The position numbers and the translations under genes were made by a program. Positions 44,706 to 53,776 of a DNA stretch of 64,000 bases are shown here, one piece after another (the first letter of the stretch is position 1; every line of letters starts with the position of its first letter). A model generated the notes under the pieces. The model was given only the letters and a program-made list of their open reading frames with translations. It was not told the origin of the DNA and searched no databases. Source of the DNA: Oscillibacter hominis (lineage in GTDB: Bacteria; Bacillota; Clostridia; Oscillospirales; Oscillospiraceae); contig NZ_CP060490.1 of the NCBI RefSeq assembly GCF_014334055.1, positions 1,240,001 through 1,304,000 on the forward strand. The letters are read 5' to 3'.

Positions 44706-45713
44706 TTACCAGACCCCCATCAGATGCTGGACCCCAAGGCTGACGCCGGCGATGGCCACCCAGCAGCAAAAGCCCATGAAGATGGGCTTCCCGCCGGTTT
44801 TGACCAGCTTTACCAGGTCCGTGTTCAAACCGATGGCCGCCATGGCCATCACGATGAAAAACTTGCTGGCGTTTTTCAGGAAGCCCACCACGGCCGCCGG
44901 AATGGGCAGCAGCGTGGTGACGATGGATGCGATCAGGAAGAGCAGCACAAACCAGGGAAAAATCTTCTTGATATCCACCTTGGCGCCCTCCTGCTGCCCG
45001 GCCTGACGGGTGCGCCGGAAGGCCAGCACCAGCGTAATGGGGATGATGGCCAGGGTACGGGTCATCTTCACAATGGCGGCGGTGTCCAGCGTGTTGCTGC
45101 CGTGGATACCGTCCCAGGCAGCGGCGGCGGCAGTAACAGAGGAGGTGTCGTTCACCGCCGTACCGGCAAAGAGGCCGAAGCCCTCGTTGGAGAGGCCCAG
45201 TATCCCTCCCAATGTGGGGAAGATCAGCGCCGCGATGACATTGAACAGGAAAATTACCGAGATGGCCTGGGCGATCTCCTCATCGTCCGCCCCGATCACC
45301 GGTGCGGTGGCGGCAATGGCGCTGCCGCCGCAGATGGAGGACCCCACGCCGATCAATGTGGAGATGTTGCCATCCATGTGGAGCACACGGAACAGGACAT
45401 AGGCGACGATCAGCGACGTTGCGATGGTGGAGACGATGATGGGCAGGGACTGCCCGCCCACCTTCAGCACATTCCCCAGGTTCATGCCGAAGCCCAGAAG
45501 CACCACCGCCAGCTGCAGAATCTTCTTGGAGGTATAGGTAATGCCGGATTTTGCCTTGCCCTGGTCCTTCCAGAACAGGGCCACAACCATGCCGATCAAA
45601 ATGGCAAACACCGGGCCTCCCACTACCTCCAGCTGCTTGCCAAGCAGCCAGGCCGGCACGGCGATCACAAGGCACACCAAAAGACCCACAGCGTTTTTCT
45701 TGATAAAGTTCAT
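44706..45713 (-). CDS. YeiH/UPF0324 family putative sulfate exporter
   Basis: A 335-residue polytopic membrane protein with about ten helices, from [19 protein letters not shown] to [20 protein letters not shown], and [20 protein letters not shown] and [21 protein letters not shown], family landmarks of the UPF0324/YeiH group. Some members are annotated as sulfate exporters by inference; direct data are few. ATG at 45713 follows AAGGGGAAGAG; a TTG ten codons upstream is less convincing. It is a single gene. Confidence 0.85.
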   Translation of the reverse strand: MNFIKKNAVGLLVCLVIAVPAWLLGKQLEVVGGPVFAILIGMVVALFWKDQGKAKSGITYTSKKILQLAVVLLGFGMNLGNVLKVGGQSLPIIVSTIATSLIVAYVLFRVLHMDGNISTLIGVGSSICGGSAIAATAPVIGADDEEIAQAISVIFLFNVIAALIFPTLGGILGLSNEGFGLFAGTAVNDTSSVTAAAAAWDGIHGSNTLDTAAIVKMTRTLAIIPITLVLAFRRTRQAGQQEGAKVDIKKIFPWFVLLFLIASIVTTLLPIPAAVVGFLKNASKFFIVMAMAAIGLNTDLVKLVKTGGKPIFMGFCCWVAIAGVSLGVQHLMGVW

Positions 45714-45749
45714 TTCTCTTCCCCTTTTTATGTACTCTTCCAATCAATG

Positions 45750-45776
45750 GAAAACAGGGCCATCAGCCCTGTTTTC
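45750..45776 (-). terminator. Intrinsic terminator after the COG2509 flavoprotein gene
   Basis: Perfect 11-bp arms (GAAAACAGGGC at 45750-45760, complement at 45766-45776), 5-nt loop; T-tract on the minus strand. It lies 11 bp past the stop. Confidence 0.85.
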
Positions 45777-45787
45777 ATGCCTGTCAA

Positions 45788-47185
45788 TCAGCCTTCTTCC
45801 GCGATCCTGCGGCCCATCAGCACGCCCATCACGGAGGCCATCATCAGTCCCCGGGTCCAGCCGGAGGAATCCCCCAGGCAGTGGAGCCCCTTCACATTGG
45901 TGTTAAAATCCGTGTCCATCTTCACCCGGTTGGAGTAGAACTTCAGCTCCGGAGAGTAGAGCAGCGTTTCGGTGGCGGCAAAGCCGGGCACCACGTGGTC
46001 TACGGCCTGGATGAAGTTGATGATGTTCATCATGGAGCGGTATGGCAGCGCGGCGGTGATGTCGCCGGCTACGGCGTCGGGCAGCGTGGGACGGACGTTG
46101 GACTGGGCCAGCTCCTTCTCCCAGGTGCGCTTGCCGTCCAGGATATCACCAAACCGCTGCACCAGGATATGGCCCGCGCCCAACATGTTGGTCAGCTCTC
46201 CCACCTTCTGTGCGTAAGAGATGGGCTGGTTGAAGGGATGGGAAAAGTTGTGGGAGCAGAGGATGGCCAGGTTGGTGTTGTTGGACTTGAGGTCCTTATA
46301 GCTGTGGCCGTTGACCACGGCCAGGTCGTTGTCGTAGTTCTCCTGGGCCACGAATCCGCCCGGGTTCTGGCAGAAGGTGCGGACCTTGTTCTTAAAGGGC
46401 TTGGGGTACCCCACCAGCTTTGACTCATAGAGCACCCGGTTGACGGTCTCCATCACCTCGTTGCGCACCTCCACCCGGACGCCGATGTCCACGGTGCCGG
46501 GCTGGTGGGCGATGTTGTGCTCCGCGCAGATGCTCTCCAGCCAGTCGGCTCCCCGGCGGCCGGTGGCCACGATGGTGTGCTTGGCATAAATCTCCATCTC
46601 CTGCTCCCGGTTGGAGATGATGATGCCCTTGCAGGTGTCCCCATCCAGGATAATGTTGCTGCACTCGTAGCCAAAGAGCATCTCCACGCCCTTTTCCTGA
46701 AGAAACTGTTCAATGGCCAGATAGAGCCCCTGGGCCTTTTCCGTGCCCAGGTGGCGGATGGGGCAGTCCACAAGCTTGAGCCCTGCCTGGATGGCGCGCT
46801 TGCGGATTTCCTTGACCTCCTCCGTGTTGCCGATGCCCTCCACGTGAGTGTCCGCACCAAACTCCAAATAGATCTGGTCGGTATAGTTGATGGTCTCCTG
46901 GGCCAGATCCGGCCCGATCAGATTGGGCAGGTCTCCGCCCACCTCGTAGCTCAGCGACAGCTTCCCATCGGAAAAGGCGCCGGCGCCGGAAAACCCGGTG
47001 GTGATATGGCAGTAGGGCTTGCAGTTCATGCAGTGCCCGGTCTTGTCCTTGGGGCAGTGGCGGCGCTCCACGCTCTGTCCCTTCTCCACCATCACAATCT
47101 TCTGCTTCGCGCCCTTTTTGATCATTTCCAGCGCGGTAAAGATGCCGGCGGGGCCGGCTCCCACAATGACAATGTCAGCGTTCAT
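45788..47185 (-). CDS. COG2509-type FAD-dependent dehydrogenase
   Basis: A 465-residue flavoprotein with the N-terminal FAD site MNADIVIVGAGPAGIFTALEM (GAGPAG). It has a cysteine cluster RRHCPKDKTGHCMNCKPYCHITTGFSGAGAFSDGKLS and later CSHNFSHPFNQPISYA and FAATETLLYSPELKFYSNRV. This whole pattern defines a group of uncharacterised dehydrogenases common in Clostridia; four cysteines near residues 44-59 may hold a metal or disulfide. Start ATG follows AGGAGGAC. Substrate unknown. Confidence 0.85.
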   Translation of the reverse strand: MNADIVIVGAGPAGIFTALEMIKKGAKQKIVMVEKGQSVERRHCPKDKTGHCMNCKPYCHITTGFSGAGAFSDGKLSLSYEVGGDLPNLIGPDLAQETINYTDQIYLEFGADTHVEGIGNTEEVKEIRKRAIQAGLKLVDCPIRHLGTEKAQGLYLAIEQFLQEKGVEMLFGYECSNIILDGDTCKGIIISNREQEMEIYAKHTIVATGRRGADWLESICAEHNIAHQPGTVDIGVRVEVRNEVMETVNRVLYESKLVGYPKPFKNKVRTFCQNPGGFVAQENYDNDLAVVNGHSYKDLKSNNTNLAILCSHNFSHPFNQPISYAQKVGELTNMLGAGHILVQRFGDILDGKRTWEKELAQSNVRPTLPDAVAGDITAALPYRSMMNIINFIQAVDHVVPGFAATETLLYSPELKFYSNRVKMDTDFNTNVKGLHCLGDSSGWTRGLMMASVMGVLMGRRIAEEG

Positions 47186-47200
47186 ATTGTCCTCCTATGT

Positions 47201-47929
47201 TCATTCGGTATCCCGGTTTTGCTCACTCTCCGGCTCCACTCCTTCCCAGAACCCCTCAAAAAGGGAAGGCTTCAGCCCGGGGCGCTGGGACAGGTCCCGG
47301 CGCGCTTCTATCATCATACGAAAGATTTCCTCCTGTGTAAAGGGGCTGATCTCCTGGGCCTGCTCCACCTTCAGCTGGGGATAGGCCTTCATCAGCCGGT
47401 CCGTCATGGTGGGGGAAATCCGGTCCACGATCATCTCTTCATAGATCGCAGCGCGCACATGGGGTTCAATTTCCTCAAAACAGGTAAAGTACGCGTCTAT
47501 GTAGTCCATGAACTGCTTCATCTTCTCCGGATCGTCCAAAAGGGCCGTCAGCTTTCCTCCGGTTTCGCCCTTCTCCTCGCGGCGGAGGGCCTCCCGCACC
47601 TTACCAACCGCCCGTTTGACCAGGTCCGTGGAGAGGTTCCCGACGATCCCGCTGGCCGCCGCCACCGCCACAAAGGTGAGAAACTCATTGAAAGGCGTCA
47701 GCGCGTAGTGCTTGGTGATCGCACCCTCCGCTGCGAAATCCTCTTCATACTTCAGGCGGTATTGATAGCCGTAATCCACAGCCTCCCGGGCCCGGTCCAC
47801 GATGAGGTGGTAACGGCGGGAGGACACGCGATATCCGCACTTCGGGCAGCAAAGCCAATCCGTCTCTTTGGATTCATAAATGTTGGCGCAGTGGAAGCAG
47901 ATTCTTCTGCGCTCTTCTCCCAGGCGCAT
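47201..47929 (-). CDS. Unrecognised zinc-ribbon protein
   Basis: A 242-residue protein that I cannot place in a family. It opens with a probable zinc ribbon, CFHCANIYESKETDWLCCPKCGYRV (CxxC and CxxC at about residues 11-30). A moderately hydrophobic helix follows (FLTFVAVAAASGIVGNLS, about 87-105), then a charged helical C-terminus (EKGETGGKLTALLDDPEKMKQF, EEMIVDRISPTMTDRLMKAYPQL). Start ATG behind GAGGCGG. It is 1 bp from the U32 peptidase stop and 15 bp from the flavoprotein start, so it is probably co-transcribed. Confidence 0.75.
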   Translation of the reverse strand: MRLGEERRRICFHCANIYESKETDWLCCPKCGYRVSSRRYHLIVDRAREAVDYGYQYRLKYEEDFAAEGAITKHYALTPFNEFLTFVAVAAASGIVGNLSTDLVKRAVGKVREALRREEKGETGGKLTALLDDPEKMKQFMDYIDAYFTCFEEIEPHVRAAIYEEMIVDRISPTMTDRLMKAYPQLKVEQAQEISPFTQEEIFRMMIEARRDLSQRPGLKPSLFEGFWEGVEPESEQNRDTE

Positions 47930-47930
47930 G

Positions 47931-49178
47931 TTACCGCCTCATTTCTCTCTCTTCTTTGGGGGACAGCTCCACCGCATGGCGCACGATGGAATGGCTCGGA
48001 ACCGCTGCGGGCAGCTTCATGCGAAACTCCATCTGCGGAGTGCGGGGCTCGTATAATGGATTTCCCTCTTCATCTTCCATCACAGGAACTATCATAGAAA
48101 AAGGCTTTACATCAGGGCCCACGATCTCCACTGTGTCGCCGGCGGAGAATTTGTTGCGCAGGGATAGGACCGCGCTGCCTGAGGAGTCGCAGTCCACCAC
48201 AATGGCGCAGACCTGCCACTCCCGGATGTAGCGGGAATCCGCATAATACTGACCGGGCTCGCCGTAAAAAAAGCCTGTGGAGTAGTGGCGGTGGCTGACG
48301 TGCTCCACCTCGTCCCGCCAGACCGGGTCAGGTGCTTCCCCACGGGATGCCGCGTCAATGCAGTGGCGGTAGGCGCCGGTGACGATGGCCGCATAGTAGG
48401 CGGATTTTGCCCGCCCTTCGATCTTCAGGCTGTCGATGGGCACAGCCATCAGATCCTCCAAATGGTCGATCATGCACATATCCCGGGAATTCATAATATA
48501 TGTGCCCTTTTCATCTTCAAACACCGGAAAATACTCCCCGGGCCGCTTTTCTTCCATCAGCGCATACTGATAGCGGCAGGGCTGGGCGCACATTCCACGG
48601 TTGGAATCCCGCCCCGTCATATAGTTGGAGAGCAGGCATCGGCCTGAATAGCTGACGCACATGGCCCCATGGACAAAGGTTTCAATCTCCAGCCCGGCCG
48701 GGGTCTTCTCCCGAATGGTCCTGATCTCCTCCAGGCTCAGCTCTCTGGCCAGGATGACACGGCTGGCACCCAAATCGTACCAGGCCCGGGCGCACTCGTA
48801 GTTCGCAATGCTGGCCTGGGTGCTGATGTGGCGTTGGCAGTGGGGCGCGTAGCGCTCAGCCAGGCGGAACACACCAAGGTCCGCCAGGATCAGTGCGTCC
48901 ACACCCGCCTCCTCCAGCCGCTCCAGGTGGGCGGGCAGGTGCTCCACCTCGCCGCTGCGGGGCATGGTGTTCACCGTGCAGTGGACGCGTACGCCGTGGT
49001 CATGGGCATAGCGCACCGCCCGGGGCAGCTCCTCCGCCGAAAAATTTCCGGTGAAGGAGCGCATGCCGAAAGCAGTGCCTGCCAGATACACCGCGTCGGC
49101 CCCGTAGAGCACAGCCATCCGCAGCTTTTCCATATCTCCCGCCGGTGAGAGCAGCTCCGGCTTTTTCTTATCCGCCAT
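47931..49178 (-). CDS. U32-family peptidase, TrhP/YrrO-like tRNA hydroxylation protein
   Basis: A 415-residue U32 protein. It begins MADKKKPELLSPAGDMEKL, has VALYLAG-type TIM-barrel strands and the four-cysteine cluster CVSYSGRCLLSNYMTGRD...CAQPCRYQY, then the collagenase-like C-terminal domain. The Bacillus relative YrrO and E. coli TrhP take part in 5-hydroxyuridine formation at tRNA wobble position. It lies directly after mltG (start overlaps its end by 11 bp), matching the yrrL...yrrN-yrrO neighbourhood. ATG at 49178 is a better family start than 49211, though neither has a clear ribosome site. Confidence 0.85.
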   Translation of the reverse strand: MADKKKPELLSPAGDMEKLRMAVLYGADAVYLAGTAFGMRSFTGNFSAEELPRAVRYAHDHGVRVHCTVNTMPRSGEVEHLPAHLERLEEAGVDALILADLGVFRLAERYAPHCQRHISTQASIANYECARAWYDLGASRVILARELSLEEIRTIREKTPAGLEIETFVHGAMCVSYSGRCLLSNYMTGRDSNRGMCAQPCRYQYALMEEKRPGEYFPVFEDEKGTYIMNSRDMCMIDHLEDLMAVPIDSLKIEGRAKSAYYAAIVTGAYRHCIDAASRGEAPDPVWRDEVEHVSHRHYSTGFFYGEPGQYYADSRYIREWQVCAIVVDCDSSGSAVLSLRNKFSAGDTVEIVGPDVKPFSMIVPVMEDEEGNPLYEPRTPQMEFRMKLPAAVPSHSIVRHAVELSPKEEREMRR

Positions 49179-50313
49179 ACTGATCGCTGCTGGTAAATGC
49201 CTGATGCTCATTCAGCGTGGCAAAGAAGTGGTGCTTCCCATCCTTGCCCAAGGCATAGTAATAGTAGTCCGTGCTCTCCGGATTTACCGCCGCCTCCAGG
49301 GCAGTGAGGCCCGGGTTGGCGATGGCCGTGGGCGGCAAGCCCTGATACTTGTAGAGGTTATAAGGCGTATCCGCCTTCAGATCCTCCTTGGTCAAAGCCC
49401 CGGTGTGGTCCGGCAGGCCGTAGAGCAGCGACGCGTCGATATTCAGCATACGATAGGTGCCATGGCTTCCCGAATCAGAGAGGCGGTTGTAGATGACCGA
49501 GGCGATCTTGCCCTGATCCGTACCGTCCGTCTCCTTTTCAATGAGGGAGGCGATGATGACGATCTGCTGCATGGTGTAGCCGGAATCCTCCAATTGCTTG
49601 CGCATCTGCTCATCGAACTTTGTGTTGAAGTTTTTGATGAGGCGGCCCAATGCGTTGGCCGGGTTTTCATTGAGGTAGAAGTCATAGGTGTCCGGGAAGA
49701 GGTACCCCTCCAGCCGGCTGATGTCGCCCAAATTCTGGTTGTTGATGAAGTCATAGTCAAACGCGTAGTTCTGTGCCGCGTCCGTCAGCGCGTCCACCGT
49801 GTTTACGCCGTTGTCGGCCAGCAGCTGGATGATCTGCCGGACCGTATATCCCTCGGGAATGGTGACGCGCACCGTGTCCGTGTTCAAACTGCCGGAGCCG
49901 TTCTTCATAGACACGATCAAAGCCCGGTAATCCATGTCGCTGTTGAGTTCATAGGAGCCGATGCCGATGCTGTCCTCGGCGCCGGCCACCTTGGCAAAGA
50001 GCTTGAAGAACCATTTATACTGGATCAGGCCCTCGTCTTTCAGCTTATTTGCCACAGATCCCAGCGTATCGTCCGCCGTCACTTCAATGGTGGTGGTCAC
50101 CGGGTCCTTGTTGAACGAACACAGGTCATTGGCCAAAAGCCATCCCACACCGGCCAAAATGGCGGAGGAGAGCACCACGACCAGAAGATACAGAACGACA
50201 TTTGCCGCCCGCGTTCCCCTCCGGCGGGGATGCTGCCGTTCCTGGCGATAGGATTCCGACTGGGAGCGGACCTGCTTGGCGTCCCAGCCTGTTGTATCGT
50301 TTTGTTTGCCCAT
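49168..50313 (-). CDS. mltG: Endolytic peptidoglycan transglycosylase MltG (YceG-like)
   Basis: A 381-residue membrane-anchored lytic transglycosylase. A cytoplasmic basic N-terminus precedes one TM helix (about 38-60), then a LysM-like subdomain (TIPEGYTVRQIIQLLADNG) and the YceG catalytic domain with IIASLIEKETDG (catalytic glutamate) and SVIYNRLS. It is thought to cut nascent glycan strands and set their length. ATG follows GAAAGG. It is the first gene of the mltG-U32 unit, divergent from a small cysteine-rich gene. Confidence 0.94.
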   Translation of the reverse strand: MGKQNDTTGWDAKQVRSQSESYRQERQHPRRRGTRAANVVLYLLVVVLSSAILAGVGWLLANDLCSFNKDPVTTTIEVTADDTLGSVANKLKDEGLIQYKWFFKLFAKVAGAEDSIGIGSYELNSDMDYRALIVSMKNGSGSLNTDTVRVTIPEGYTVRQIIQLLADNGVNTVDALTDAAQNYAFDYDFINNQNLGDISRLEGYLFPDTYDFYLNENPANALGRLIKNFNTKFDEQMRKQLEDSGYTMQQIVIIASLIEKETDGTDQGKIASVIYNRLSDSGSHGTYRMLNIDASLLYGLPDHTGALTKEDLKADTPYNLYKYQGLPPTAIANPGLTALEAAVNPESTDYYYYALGKDGKHHFFATLNEHQAFTSSDQYGG

Positions 50314-50434
50314 ATATTCAGCGCCTTTCTCCGCCGCCGCGGCTCCGGCGGCAAAAATCTTTTGTTGGTCAAGTTCCCAACCGTCACCCTACGCATAAGA
50401 TGGTCTATAGAAAACAAGGTGAGGTGACAAAACA

Positions 50435-50596
50435 ATGTGGTTCAATAACTCCAACAACTGCTCCTGCATCTGGCTGATTGTGATCATCATCCTGATTTGC
50501 TGCTGTTGCTGTGGAAACAGCGGTACCGGCGCCGTCGGCTGTGGCTGCGGCTGCGGCAACAACTGCGGAAACGATTGCTGCAATCCCTGCTGCTGA
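50435..50596 (+). CDS. 53-residue cysteine-rich small membrane peptide
   Basis: A short gene: MWFNNSNNCSCIWLIVIIIL then five cysteines in a row (residues 22-26) and a glycine/asparagine/cysteine-rich tail (VGCGCGCGNNCGNDCC...). 15 of 53 residues are cysteine (9, 11, 22-26, 36, 38, 40, 44, 48, 49, 52, 53). One transmembrane helix is at about 12-22. GGTGAGG lies about 10 bp before ATG, and a bidirectional hairpin follows. The family looks like the clostridial high-cysteine peptides; function unknown. Confidence 0.75.
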   Translation: MWFNNSNNCSCIWLIVIIILICCCCCGNSGTGAVGCGCGCGNNCGNDCCNPCC

Positions 50597-50605
50597 CACT
50601 TGTGC

Positions 50606-50632
50606 AAAAAAGGGCGCGCCGCGTCCTTTTTT
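50606..50632. terminator. Bidirectional intrinsic terminator between the cysteine-rich peptide and the kinase gene
   Basis: Arms AAAAAAGG and CCTTTTTT enclosing a CGCG/CGCG core (50606-50632), so T-tracts occur on both strands. It lies 10 bp after the small peptide gene and 24 bp from the kinase-gene stop. Confidence 0.8.
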
Positions 50633-50655
50633 GCTGTGACTCTTTGGGACAGCCC

Positions 50656-51321
50656 TCAAAGAAACCGCTGAACCTCCCGGTAAACCTCATCCTGGATGTC
50701 CTCCGCGCTGCGGACCCTGCCGCCGGAGGCGCACTGGATCACCCTCCAGCCCAAATCCCGGGCGATCTGGCGGGCGTTTTCCCGGCAGGCGCGCAGGTAG
50801 GCTTCGTTATTTTCATGGATATCGGCCTGGGTCCCGGTCTGCTGCTCTCTATGGCGCATCATCTGCCCGCTCAGTTCCGTGGGCAGGTCCAGATACACCA
50901 CCAGCGCAGGTTCAGGCAGCCCAAGCAGCCTGTACTCAAAGTCAAAGAGCCACTTGAGATAGGCCTCCCGCTCCGCTTGGGGGAGCTTGGACGCCTGGTG
51001 CACAGCATTGGAGGTCGTATAGCGGTTGGCGATGACCAGGCCTCCGCCTTCATAGAAAGGACCCCAGTCCTGCTTATAGGAGGCATAGCGGTCTATGGCG
51101 TAAAAAGTGGAGGCCGCATAGGCATTCACATCCCCCGGATTTTTTCCCAGGGCGCCGCTGAGATACTCCTCCACCATGGCCGCGGAAGGGGCCCCGTAAC
51201 GTGGAAAGTCAATCTCCCAAAACGGCACATCCTGCCGCTCCAGCCGCCGGCACAGCAGCTTGGCCTGGGTCGCCTTTCCGGAGCCGTCCGTCCCCTCAAA
51301 TACAATCAGCTTCCCACTCAT
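50656..51321 (-). CDS. Thymidylate kinase-like P-loop kinase
   Basis: A 221-residue P-loop kinase: MSGKLIVFEGTDGSGKATQAK (Walker A about 9-17), IDFPRYGAPSAAMVEEYL, and VIANRYTTSNAVHQASKL in place of the usual DRY...S...AYQ of Tmk. The LID region is long (REQQTGTQADIHENNEAYL). It likely phosphorylates dTMP or a related nucleotide, but departs from classical Tmk. ATG at 51321 after AAAAAGGG; overlap with the glycosyltransferase gene upstream is 4 bp. Confidence 0.82.
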   Translation of the reverse strand: MSGKLIVFEGTDGSGKATQAKLLCRRLERQDVPFWEIDFPRYGAPSAAMVEEYLSGALGKNPGDVNAYAASTFYAIDRYASYKQDWGPFYEGGGLVIANRYTTSNAVHQASKLPQAEREAYLKWLFDFEYRLLGLPEPALVVYLDLPTELSGQMMRHREQQTGTQADIHENNEAYLRACRENARQIARDLGWRVIQCASGGRVRSAEDIQDEVYREVQRFL

Positions 51322-52043
51322 CCCTTTTTCTTCCCTTTCTGGCCGTAAACATGCACCAAAAACAGGGGCAGCTTCATCATGCGCCCAATGCGGCGCGGCT
51401 CCTTGAGCAGCCGGTAAAACCACTCCAGCCCCATGCGGCTCCATACGGCGGGTGCGCGCTGTACCACACCGGCAAACACGTCCAGGCTGCCGCCCAGCCC
51501 GCAGAGCAGATGGGCGCCGGTGGACGGCCCGTACCGCTTCATCCAGAGCTCCTGCTTGGGAGCGCCCAGGCACACAAAGACCACGTCCGCACCGCTGTTG
51601 GCGATCTCCTCCACCACAGGTTCGTCCTCCTTGAAATAGCCGTCGTGGGTACCGGCGATCACCAGTCCGGGGTAGGTCTCCTTCAGCTTTCCGGCAGCCA
51701 GCTCCGCAATGCCGGGCTTGGCGCCCAACAGGTAGAGGGACTTTCCCTCGGCGGCCATCCGCTCCATCAGGTGTGCCGCAAACTCAATGCCGGGCGTTTT
51801 CTCCTTCAGGGGTGTCCCCAAAATCCGGGCGCCTTTGACCACGCCCACGCCGTCGGGCAGCACCAGGTCAGCCCCGTTCACCGCTTCGTTTGCAGTGGGA
51901 TTTTCCCGGCAGACCTCCACAATCTCAGGGTTCGGTGTCACCACATAGTGGCACCCTTCCTCTGCGATCAGCTTCATCCCCTGTTCCACCGCCTCTGCCA
52001 TGGTCAGGTTGTCAAATCCAACGCCCAATACATCTACGCGCAC
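51318..52043 (-). CDS. WecG/TagA/CpsF-family glycosyltransferase
   Basis: A 241-residue GT26 enzyme: LDVLGVGFDNLTMAEAVEQGM near the N-terminus and VFVCLGAPKQELWMKRYGPSTGAHLLCGLGGSLDVFAG, the family signature, with PRRIGRMMKLP at the end. Such enzymes add ManNAc or similar to lipid-linked acceptors during teichoic acid or capsule synthesis. Translation starts at GTG (52043) behind AGAGGTG. No other wall-polymer genes are adjacent, so the acceptor is unclear. Confidence 0.9.
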   Translation of the reverse strand: MRVDVLGVGFDNLTMAEAVEQGMKLIAEEGCHYVVTPNPEIVEVCRENPTANEAVNGADLVLPDGVGVVKGARILGTPLKEKTPGIEFAAHLMERMAAEGKSLYLLGAKPGIAELAAGKLKETYPGLVIAGTHDGYFKEDEPVVEEIANSGADVVFVCLGAPKQELWMKRYGPSTGAHLLCGLGGSLDVFAGVVQRAPAVWSRMGLEWFYRLLKEPRRIGRMMKLPLFLVHVYGQKGKKKG

Positions 52044-52113
52044 GGAAACACCTCTTCAACACAAACTGCTTTTGATTTTACCACAGAAACTTCTCTTTGT
52101 CCAACCCAAACAA

Positions 52114-52143
52114 AAAGCGGGTATGCAGGCGCATACCCGCTTT
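52114..52143 (-). terminator. Intrinsic terminator after the DMT transporter gene
   Basis: Perfect 13-bp arms (AAAGCGGGTATGC at 52114-52126, complement at 52131-52143), 4-nt loop, then a T-run on the minus strand. It is 4 bp beyond the stop. Confidence 0.92.
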
Positions 52144-52146
52144 CCT

Positions 52147-53079
52147 CTAAGATTCCGCCGACAGGTCCTCTTCCTTCTTCTTGAGGGAAATCGGCGGCAG
52201 CTGGGCCAGCACCACCGCCACCATCATCAAAAAGCAGCCTGCATATTCCCTGATGCTCATCTGATCCCTGAGAATCAGTGCGCCGGACACGGCGGCAAAC
52301 ACGGACTCCAGACTCAGCAGCAGCGCGGTCACCGTGGGATTGGAGTCACGCTGCGCAAGAATTTGAAGGGTATAGGCCACGCCGCTGGGGAAGATACCCA
52401 TGTAGAGGATGGGCCAGAAGCAGATGCGCAGCCCCTCTATGGTCCCCGCATCCGGCGTTTCAAAAATCAACATGCCCAGCAGCGCCCACATGGTGGATAC
52501 AATTAGCTGGACCAATGAGAGCTCCAGGGAATTCACCCGGCCGTCATAGTGGTCCACCACCAAAATATGCACAGAAAAAAAGATGGCGCATAAGATCACA
52601 AACGTATCGCTGAGCGAGATGGAGAAAGACTCTGTCATGCAGAGAAAATAGAGCCCAAACACGGCGGAAACCATGCCCAGCCAGACCAGGGGCGTCACTT
52701 TTTTATGGAGGAACAGCCCTAAAATCGGAACCACCACAATGTACAGCGCGGTGATGAACCCGGCCTTCCCGGCACTGGTGCCGCCCAAGCCCGCCTGCTG
52801 CAAAATGGTGGAGGTGCCAAGCAGCGTTCCGCAGAGCGTCCCCGCGGTCAAAAGCGCCTTCCAGTCCCGGGGCTGCCGCTCGTCGCCACGCCTTCTCTGC
52901 CGGGCTTCAACGAGCGCTACTATCCCCCCCATTACCAGCGTTGCGATTAAGAACCGGGATGCGGTGAAGGTGAACGGTGAGACGTACCTTGCGCAGATGC
53001 TCTGGGCCACAAAAGCGGTTCCCCAGATGAACGCCGCCAGCACAGCGCAGGAGTTCTGGCGGAGATGGTTTGTCCTCAT
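52147..53079 (-). CDS. DMT-superfamily (EamA) transporter
   Basis: A 310-residue membrane protein with ten predicted helices in two EamA repeats: MRTNHLRQNSCAVLAAFIWGTAFVAQSICARYV..., GTSTILQQAGLGGTSAGKAGFITALYIVVVP and VTALLLSLESVFAAVSGALILRDQ. Typical drug/metabolite or amino-acid exporter fold; substrate cannot be read. Divergent from the glycosylase gene, with a short shared intergenic stretch of 64 bp. Confidence 0.87.
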   Translation of the reverse strand: MRTNHLRQNSCAVLAAFIWGTAFVAQSICARYVSPFTFTASRFLIATLVMGGIVALVEARQRRRGDERQPRDWKALLTAGTLCGTLLGTSTILQQAGLGGTSAGKAGFITALYIVVVPILGLFLHKKVTPLVWLGMVSAVFGLYFLCMTESFSISLSDTFVILCAIFFSVHILVVDHYDGRVNSLELSLVQLIVSTMWALLGMLIFETPDAGTIEGLRICFWPILYMGIFPSGVAYTLQILAQRDSNPTVTALLLSLESVFAAVSGALILRDQMSIREYAGCFLMMVAVVLAQLPPISLKKKEEDLSAES

Positions 53080-53143
53080 ATTTGCTTGCTCCTCATAAAA
53101 TAAAATGTTACAATACGAAAAATGCTATCACAGAGGTGCGAAA

Positions 53144-53770
53144 ATGGCAATACTTCCCCCAAAATTTTATAGCGGCGACACAGTGGAGACGGCCCGGGCG
53201 CTCCTTGGAAAATACCTGGTGCGCGTCTGGGATGACGAGCCGTTGGTCTGCCGCATCACTGAGACCGAGGCCTATGTGGGGCGAATGGACAAGGCCTGCC
53301 ACGCCTATGGCTATCGCCGCACCCCCAGGACGGAGACGCTGTTCGGCCCTCCCGGCCATGCCTATATTTACCTCATCTACGGAATGTACCACTGCCTGAA
53401 CTTTGTCACAGAGCCGGAGGGTGAGCCCGCCGCCGTGCTGATCCGGGGCCTCGTCCCGGTCTGGGGAGAGGAGACAATCCGGCGGCTCCGGTTCGGCGCC
53501 AAAGGGGCAGAGCAGCTCAGCGCGTACCAGAGAAAGAATTTTTTGAACGGCCCGGGCAAGGTCTGTAAAGGTTTATCACTGACCAGATTGGAAAATGGGC
53601 TGGACCTCACCGCCCCTCCCCTGTTTGTCTGCGACCGTGCGGAAGACGCCGGCGTCCCGGGCGATACGCCCCTTTCCCGCCAAATCCACGTCAGCAAACG
53701 GATCGGCATCGACTACGCCGAGGAGGCCGCGGACTTCCCGTGGCGGTTCTATCTGGAGGAAAAGGAGTGA
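53144..53770 (+). CDS. 3-methyladenine DNA glycosylase (AAG/MPG family)
   Basis: A 208-residue alkyladenine glycosylase: MAILPPKFYSGDTVETARALLGKYLVR, RITETEAYVGRMDKACHAYG (base-flipping and catalytic-glutamate region) and YLIYGMYHCLNFVTEPEGEPAAVLIRG, the family signature. It removes alkylated purines in base-excision repair. ATG at 53144 follows AGAGGTG. The HAD gene follows after 6 bp, with which it is probably co-transcribed. Confidence 0.93.
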   Translation: MAILPPKFYSGDTVETARALLGKYLVRVWDDEPLVCRITETEAYVGRMDKACHAYGYRRTPRTETLFGPPGHAYIYLIYGMYHCLNFVTEPEGEPAAVLIRGLVPVWGEETIRRLRFGAKGAEQLSAYQRKNFLNGPGKVCKGLSLTRLENGLDLTAPPLFVCDRAEDAGVPGDTPLSRQIHVSKRIGIDYAEEAADFPWRFYLEEKE

Positions 53771-53776
53771 ATCTGA

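Noticed and set aside
46505..48097. A 530-codon plus-strand open frame covering the COG2509 and zinc-ribbon genes
   Set aside because: Shadow frame across three real minus-strand genes with clear ribosome sites.
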